Assembly (NCBI RefSeq): GCF_030272615.1
Contig: NC_081414.1
Location: forward strand, 312,373,664 to 312,437,663
Source: Cryptomeria japonica
Lineage: Eukaryota > Streptophyta > Pinopsida > Cupressales > Cupressaceae
Length of the DNA stretch: 64,000 nucleotides
Direction of reading: 5' to 3'
Position numbers and translations under genes: made by a program. The notes beneath the pieces are model-generated. The model was not told where the DNA came from, ran no database searches, and saw nothing but the letters and a program-made list of their open reading frames with translations. Shown piece after piece: positions 57,671-64,000 of this stretch (position 1 is its first letter; the number at the start of each line of letters is the position of its first letter).

Positions 57671-59110
57671 TGAAAGATCCCTGATGGATCCCCTTGCTGA
57701 TCTGCTGTAGTTTTTAAATTAATAAACTATATTTTCCTATGTTTCCTTTGATGGTTTTAGAGAATAGACAGAAGTTGCAGAAGGTTTGTTTATTTTTTTG
57801 TTTTTGATAGTTTTTCAGCAAGTAATAATTGAAGAACAAGTACATGAAAAGAGTACTGGAAATAAATGTTCATACACAGCCAAATCAGAATCGTACCAAG
57901 CAGATTTCTGATTATTTAAATCAAATAATTATCCAGATAGTGATTCCAAACAATTCCAGGAAGATTACAATAACAATGAGTCCAACCTGGATGAAGAGTG
58001 AATACTGTAATCAAGAAGGAGGCTGCGGCAAACATCCAAAGCTCTTACATAGCTTCACGTGGGAAGAGAAATGGCTGCAAAGTACAGCCCTACAGTTGTT
58101 AGGTGATGTCAAGCTGAAAAACCCAATCTCCACGCTGAACCCTAACTCTGTTCACTGAATCCTCTGGAAAAGATGTCGTACCAACTCTAAGGCACTGAAA
58201 ACTGAATGCAAGAACCAAATAACCACTGTGTTGGGGCTACGTCCTAGACAGGCAAGACCCTGGGGTTTCCGTCCCAGATGCCGAATCACTCTCCAAAGCA
58301 AATTCTCCAAATCAAAGATGAAATGTGTAAAAGATGCTTGATAATTAGGTTACAATCTCCTTATAACTCCTTCCCTCTAGCTCGAACCCTAAAAGTGTAT
58401 GAAAAGTCCACTTAGGCTTATAAAGTCTTATTTCTCATTTTTTAGTCGCCAAGTATAGAGAAAACGCCACTTTTTTAATATAAAAGAATTTCGTTCATCA
58501 AAAGGGTCCCTGACAAATGGGAAACATTTAGAAAAGTTCAAGACCTTTCCAACGAGCTATAACACATGGGCATATGCATCCAGATGGAGCCATAAACCCC
58601 TTATTACTCCAAAATGGCTATAAACATAGCCTTATTTAATTAATTAAATGCTAACTTAGGAAATATTTAAATATATTAAAAATATAACCCAAATAGCTAT
58701 AGAAGGCTCAAATGACTCCAAAAGCCTGAAACAGAACCTGCCACCTGTCTGTGATTGAAGTCGGAAATCATGGATCCACTGGCAGTCTTATCCCTAAAAT
58801 CTAGGGATGCTCCTAGAAACTAGGAAACATACCCAAATCTTTTGAAACTGAAACCAAGGAATAGTCTCATGGTAACCCAACCCTGGGTACTGTCAAATCC
58901 TCCTAAATAGTAGGAATAGCCTCCACAAAAGAAGGAAATGCCTCCTAAAATTAAGAAACTGCTCCAAACTGGTCCACTACTGCCAGAATACCAAATCCCA
59001 AACACTGAATATCCTCACTGAGTCTCTATCCACCACTGTCAGCCTACAAGACCCCAAAATAAGCTGACTCACATGTCTCTGCTAGACAAAGCTAAAGAGG
59101 GGACATGACA
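57671..59110 (-). repeat. 3' LTR, complete, 1440 bp
   Basis: On the - strand it runs from TGTCATGTCCCC (59110) to GGATCTTTCA (57671). It matches 63017-64000 over the visible length. The flank GCCAC (57666-57670) should be the target duplication; its partner lies beyond the window. Confidence 0.88.
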
Positions 59111-59128
59111 GTCCTCCCCTCTCGGAGA
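59111..59128 (-). other. Polypurine tract
   Basis: The - strand reads CGAGAGGGGAGGAC and then directly the LTR start TGTCATG. Confidence 0.75.
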
Positions 59129-59145
59129 TGCTTGCCCACAAGCAA

Positions 59146-62100
59146 CTACAAAGCTGGATGTTGCAAAATAGACTCACCCTCCCAAGTGGCATCCTCTATG
59201 GAAAGACCTCTCCAACGTACCAAATACTTCTGAATCACCCGGTTTCTCAGCCGTTGTTCCCTCACCTCAAGAATCTCCTCAAGAACCAAAGTCAATTTAC
59301 CTTCCTCATCCATGGGAGGCAAATTGGGTGATGCTGTAATATGTTGTCCTAGGGCCTTCTTCAAGCATGACACGTGAAACACATTATGAATTTTACTGCC
59401 AGGTGGTAACTCAACCTCATAAGCAACCTCTCCAACTCGCCTGAATACTCTATATGGTCTGTAAAAACAAGGTTTGAGCTTCTCAGCTCCCCATAAGCTA
59501 TTGTTATAACTTAGACCAGCATCATGAATGAGGTTGTAAATGTTATTATACCAATGCCAACCAAGGATATCGATCCCAATCTCAATGTCCATCAAGTAGT
59601 CATATCTCTTCACACTCCCATGCAACTCAAGAGCTGATGTAGACCTTGATAAATCTGCAAGTGCATGGGAAATCGCAGTAGGACAGCCACTAACTACCAA
59701 AGAGTCAAGGAAGATTGAATCACCAACCAACAAACACATAGCTGCCATATCACATGAAATTTGTGACACATCCAAAGAAGAATTGTAGATGCCCTTATCA
59801 CCAAACAAAATTGTTTCTTGGGTGGCTGTTCCACTACGAATGATATCCATAAAGTCACTGTACTCATCCATGATTGCATATCCTTCAAATTTGTGATCAT
59901 CATGAAAATGCAATGATGCAATATGTGACTCCTCTAAAATTGGTTTGCAATCAACATACTTACTTTGCTTATGCTCAATCTCTAAGTCTTCTTTTCTTGG
60001 AAGAAAGTGTGATCAAAGATATGCAACTCTTTGTTGTCTTGCCTGATTTAAACGTTTGTGGCGCTCCTTGATTTGTTGTAAGTGCTGCCTTGTCTAGACA
60101 AAAAACAACTTAACTTGCCATGCTCTTTCTAGACCCCCTTCATTCAACCTTCCAGACTGTTCTATCTGAGCTGCTCCAAAGCGCATAAAATCAGTCCCAT
60201 GGTGAGATGCATCATCAAGCTTATCGCACAACATGAATTCACCTTGTGTAACACTCATGGTAGAATCTCTAGCACTCATCTCTTCATGCTTAGAATTTGC
60301 ATTAACTTGAAAAAGAAAAGGTATTTTACTACTGTTATAAAAATCAAAATGACTATCATGCATTTGTCTCATGTCATCAACTCTTACGAGTACCTCTTTA
60401 TTGAAAATAACACAAGCATTTTGAGTGCTATCACTTATAGAATATCCTTCATTTGTTATTCCATGTATCATGGTGGCAAACTCTCGAGAATGAGAATGTA
60501 CACAACTGTTGTCTCTAATCAGAATTTTGGGCTCCTCCTTTATACTTTCTTTCGAATCATCAAACATCACCAACTCTTGACTTGTCCCATGTCTATCTTC
60601 CCAAAATTGAATGCCAACATTAGATGACTCGATAACATTGTCTTCTACATGAGTATGGGCTGCTAGCTCACTGTTATTACCTTTCCTTGTGTTTCCTTTG
60701 AAGTCTTCAACACTGAATTGTACCTGCACACTCTTGGCTGCCACATCTTCAACAATAACCATTAGCTTCCTTGGCTCTTTGTTCACTGCTGATATGCCTA
60801 TTGTCGGTGTGTTATTGATTTTTCTTGTCTCAACTGAAGTACTGCTGTCAACATCAACTACAAACTCAGCATAAGATAAGTCTTGCTCCTCATTATGTAT
60901 GGAGTAGTGTACGTCACAAACTTCTTCAGACTGATTTAATACTGTTGTTTTGATATAAACAAATCCAGTCCTCTTGGAAGAGACATCATCAAAATAACCA
61001 TGCTTAACCAATGTATCATGTATACCAACATTTGCAAATTCAATTTCACTACTTGCTCCATGAATAGGAGCTGCAAATTCATGTAATTGAAAGAGGATGA
61101 TGCTGCGGTCCTTAATCATAGACTTAGGAATGATTGTAGCCTTTCTTCCATTACCTTGGAAAACTTCAATGCAAGAGTACACTTGCATACACTTGGCAGT
61201 CCAATCAAGTAACATATCAAGACTTGAGATTAGGACATCCTTACACTCAAGCAAAGTGTCAACATCACAAAGGTGAGACATCAACATACAATCTGATTTG
61301 TGTTCTTCTCTAACTGCTATTATAAAATCAGATTGTGGGCAAATAGAAGTTCCCACCACAACCTCATGCTTATTTATCCTTTCATAAATGTCAACCATGC
61401 TATAGTTGTCTTCACTATCCTTCTTGGATTTGTGCCCATATGAAGTCAAAATATTTATGTCCCAATTTAGGAAATCAGAATTATGTTCAAACCTTCCCAA
61501 GGTGTCTTCATTGCCATTCCTTGTATTGTTCTTGAGGGTAGGGTCTCCTTTCATAAATGTTGACCTATGAAGTGTACCCTACTGCAAGTAACATGGATTT
61601 ATAGCTTCCATAGCTGCCTTTAATCTAATCCATACCTTCACCTCCATAATTGCTATGCTTTTCCTTACCAATTGTCTCCAAGGTGTAGTATGCAAAACAA
61701 ACCAAACATTATCAAAATGCAAGATCTTCTTAGTAGACAATCTCTTGGACTCCATAATAAGCTCTTTAAGATAAAATGCCTCATGTGACCTTAATAATTG
61801 TCCTTTCGTTGTAGATGATGCATGATTAGCCAATTTGAAATGAAATATGTTCCATTCCACACAAATGGATATGTCACTTGTGGCTAGTCCATCAAGTGTG
61901 TAAATATCAGCATTAATGTTTTGAGTCTTCAAGGGGCTCTCTAAAAGAGGGAAGTCATAGACTTCATAAGGCAAACTAGACCAAACTGAATTTCTTGAAT
62001 CATACCTCCTTTCTTCTTCACACAATGTAACATGCTCTTCTTGTGGGCTTACCTCAAGAAGCTTTTCCCTTGTAAGCTCTTCATCTACACATTCTTCCCT

Positions 62101-62922
62101 TGGAAGAAATAACGATCTAATGTATGACTCTCTTTGTCTTCTTGCATTATCAAGCTGATTGCATCTTTCCTTGAACTCTTGCAAGTGCTGTCTTGCTTGG
62201 GTAGCAAGCATCTTTGCTTGCATAGCTCTATCTAACCAATCTCCATTCAACCTTTGGCAATGCTCTATATCTGCTGCCCCAAAGTACACAAAATCTGATT
62301 TATGATGGGCTGTTTCATTCATGCTAACCTCTGATTTTTCGTCATGTATGGAATTGGTTTCAACAATAGAGTCAACTAATTCACTAGAGAATGCATCTGT
62401 TTCATGTAACTCACCATTTATTCCTTCAGAGTTGTTTCTACTGTCATACTCTCCAACGGAATCCACCTGTAAGACACCTTGCAAGGATGTAGAAGTCTCA
62501 TATGAATTATTCCCTAATGCTGAGATTTTATTTTCACCAATCAAATCTGCCTGGCTATCAAAGTCATCAACTAATTTTCTGCCAATATCATTTGCAGACA
62601 TCATTTCCTTTGCTCCTCCACTGCTTCCTTGGTTCTCAAATGATTCATGTTGCCTCCTTGGTTGATGACGTGGACTCGAAAGCATCAAGCCCTCTTCATC
62701 GGGTATTCCCATGAATTGTGTGAAGGAAAAACAGTCACGTATCTTTTTCGGAAGGGAACAATACTTGTCATAGTTGTTCATAACTGTATCATTCAATGTC
62801 TTTGCAGGAGACCTCCTCTTTGTACTAGTTGATGAAGTCGTACCCTTAGAGTGTCTGGAACTTCCTGAAGGTGTTTGTTCAAATTTTTTCCCTGTTTGTT
62901 TATTCTTAGACAACCCTGTCAT
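59146..62922 (-). pseudogene. Long single-frame polyprotein: unknown region, then integrase tail and chromodomain
   Basis: Starts at ATG 62922 (MTGLSKNKQTGKK), about 80 bases after the primer site, and stays in one register to 59146. In-frame stops are at 61579-61581, 60094-60096 and 60013-60015. The N-terminal part is basic and Ser-rich, then acidic. A helical segment of about 65 residues (about 62315-62096) is repeated at about 60205-59990. The C-terminus has an integrase GPY/F-type module (YRPYRVFRRVGEVAYEVELP and HNVFHVSCLKK, about 59465-59330) and a chromodomain (EEILEVREQR ... YLVRWRGL ... ATWEGES, about 59280-59149). The order and wording of these two modules match Reina-type Ty3/gypsy chromoviruses, where the chromodomain directs integration. 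The upstream 1,000 residues are unrecognised: a highly diverged gag, a captured host sequence or a new protein are all open. Confidence 0.75.
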
Positions 62923-63002
62923 GATGACCAATTTGGTCTGCAACCAAGCTTCAATATAAAATCAAACTACTGATCTTCACCCAATAGGCTGGCAAGATCA
63001 AG

Positions 63003-63015
63003 GCTCTGATACCAC
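63003..63015 (-). other. Primer-binding site, initiator Met tRNA
   Basis: The - strand reads TGGTATCAGAGCC, a 13-base match to the usual initiator-Met primer site, one base after the LTR end at 63017. Confidence 0.92.
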
Positions 63016-63016
63016 T

Positions 63017-64000
63017 GAAAGATCCCTGATGGATCCCCTTGCTAATCTGCTGTAGTTTTTAAATTAATAAACTATATTTTCCTATGTTTCCTTTGATGGT
63101 TTTAGAGAATAGAAAGAAGTTGCAGAAGGTTTGTTTATTTGTGTGTTTTTGATAGTTTTTCAGCAAGTAATAATTGAAGAACAAGTACATGAAAAGAGTA
63201 CTGGAAATAAATGTTCATACATAGCCAAATCAGAATCGTACCAAGCAGATTTCTGATTATTTAAATCAAATAATTATCCAGATAGTGATTCCAAACAATT
63301 CCAAGAAGATTACAATAACAATGAGTCCAACCTGGATGAAGAGTGAATACTGTAATCAAGAAGGAGGCTGCGGCAAACATCCAAAGCTCTTACATAGCTT
63401 CACGTGGGAAGAGAAATGGCTGCAAAGTACAGCCGTACGGCTGTTAGGTGATGTCAAGCTGAAAACCCCAATCTCCACGCTGAACCCTAACTTTGTTCAC
63501 TGAATCCTCTAGAAAAGATGTCGTACAAACTCTAAGGCACTAAAAACTGAATGCAAGAACTAAATAACCACTGTGTTGGGGGCTACGTCCCAGACAGGCA
63601 AGACCCTGGGGTTTCTGTCCCAGATGCCGAATCGCTCTCCAGAGCAAATTCTCCAAATCAAAGATGAAATGTGTAAAAGATGCTTGATAATTAGGTTACC
63701 ATCTCCTTATAACTCCTTCCCTCTAGCTTGAACCCTAAAAGTGTATGAAAAGTGTGCTTAGGCTTATAAAGTCTTATTTCTCATTTTTTAGTCGCCAAGT
63801 ATAGAGAAAACGCCACTTTTTTAATATAAAAGAATTTCGTTCATCAAAAGGGTCCCTGACAAATGGGAAACATTTAGAAAAGTTCAAGACCTTTCAACGA
63901 GCTATAACACATGGGCATATGCATCCAGATGAAGCCATAAACCCCTTATTACTCCAAAATGGCTATAAACAAAGCCTTATTTAATTAATTAAACGCTAAC
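63017..64000 (-). repeat. 5' LTR, truncated by the window edge
   Basis: Nearly identical to 57671-58654. By comparison with the complete LTR about 456 bases lie beyond the window. Confidence 0.88.

Larger units (their letters stand above)
57671..64000 (-). mobile_element. Reverse-transcriptase-less chromodomain LTR element, right end outside window
   Basis: Read on the - strand: a partial 5' LTR (64000-63017), an initiator-Met primer site (63015-63003), one long reading frame (62922-59146), a polypurine tract (59128-59111) and a complete 3' LTR (59110-57671). The two LTRs differ at only scattered positions over the 984 bases that can be compared, so the insertion is young. Three stop codons interrupt about 1,260 codons. 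The frame ends in an integrase tail and chromodomain but shows no gag knuckle, protease, reverse transcriptase or integrase core, so it should be non-autonomous. Confidence 0.85.

Overview
The window is eukaryotic, TE-dense DNA from a seed plant with a large genome. I favour a gymnosperm, but nothing in the sequence proves it. I found no convincing host gene, tRNA, rRNA or CRISPR array. Nearly everything recognisable is a retroelement: LTR elements primed by initiator-Met tRNA (primer sites near 439 and 63003), Ty3/gypsy gag, protease, RNase H, integrase and chromodomain pieces, and one plant L1-type LINE.

Layout. 1-4730: a non-coding LARD-like LTR element on the + strand, with its 5' LTR cut by the window edge. 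4731-6956: unassigned non-coding sequence ending in a 177-bp fold-back. 6957-8014 and 31508-33718: two halves of a related LARD on the - strand, split by a 23.5-kb insertion. That insertion (8015-31507, target duplication GGAAG) is a three-LTR gypsy dimer, LTR-gag-LTR-gag-LTR, lacking reverse transcriptase and integrase. Its first unit holds a nested 3.5-kb solo LTR (10118-13603, duplication CTACA). Its second unit holds a 6.8-kb LINE (19103-25877, 16-bp duplication). Each sister unit shows the empty site of the other's insertion. 33719-37747: three tandem copies of a roughly 1.37-kb unit.

39107-50659: a rearranged Tat/Ogre-like gypsy complex. It contains an integrase (41010-41872), a roughly 1,000-residue unrecognised ORF in the env position (42985-46123), an LTR and primer site (to 47027), gag, protease and an RNase H with no reverse transcriptase. 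The end of the unknown ORF and its LTR are also present as an inverted copy at 39401-41009. 51107-53446 is a solo LTR. 53867-54160 is a small terminal-inverted-repeat element carrying a long AT microsatellite. 54171-54720 is an integrase remnant. 54721-57670 has no recognisable gene.

57671-64000: a young LTR element on the - strand. It has one nearly open frame of about 1,260 codons whose C-terminus is an integrase tail plus chromodomain of Reina-type chromoviruses. The upstream two thirds is unrecognised and carries a duplicated roughly 65-residue module; no reverse transcriptase or integrase core is visible. This is the strongest candidate for an undescribed element.

Most of the elements look non-autonomous. 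They keep cis signals (LTRs, primer sites, polypurine tracts) and gag or accessory proteins, but would need polymerase and integrase supplied by relatives.
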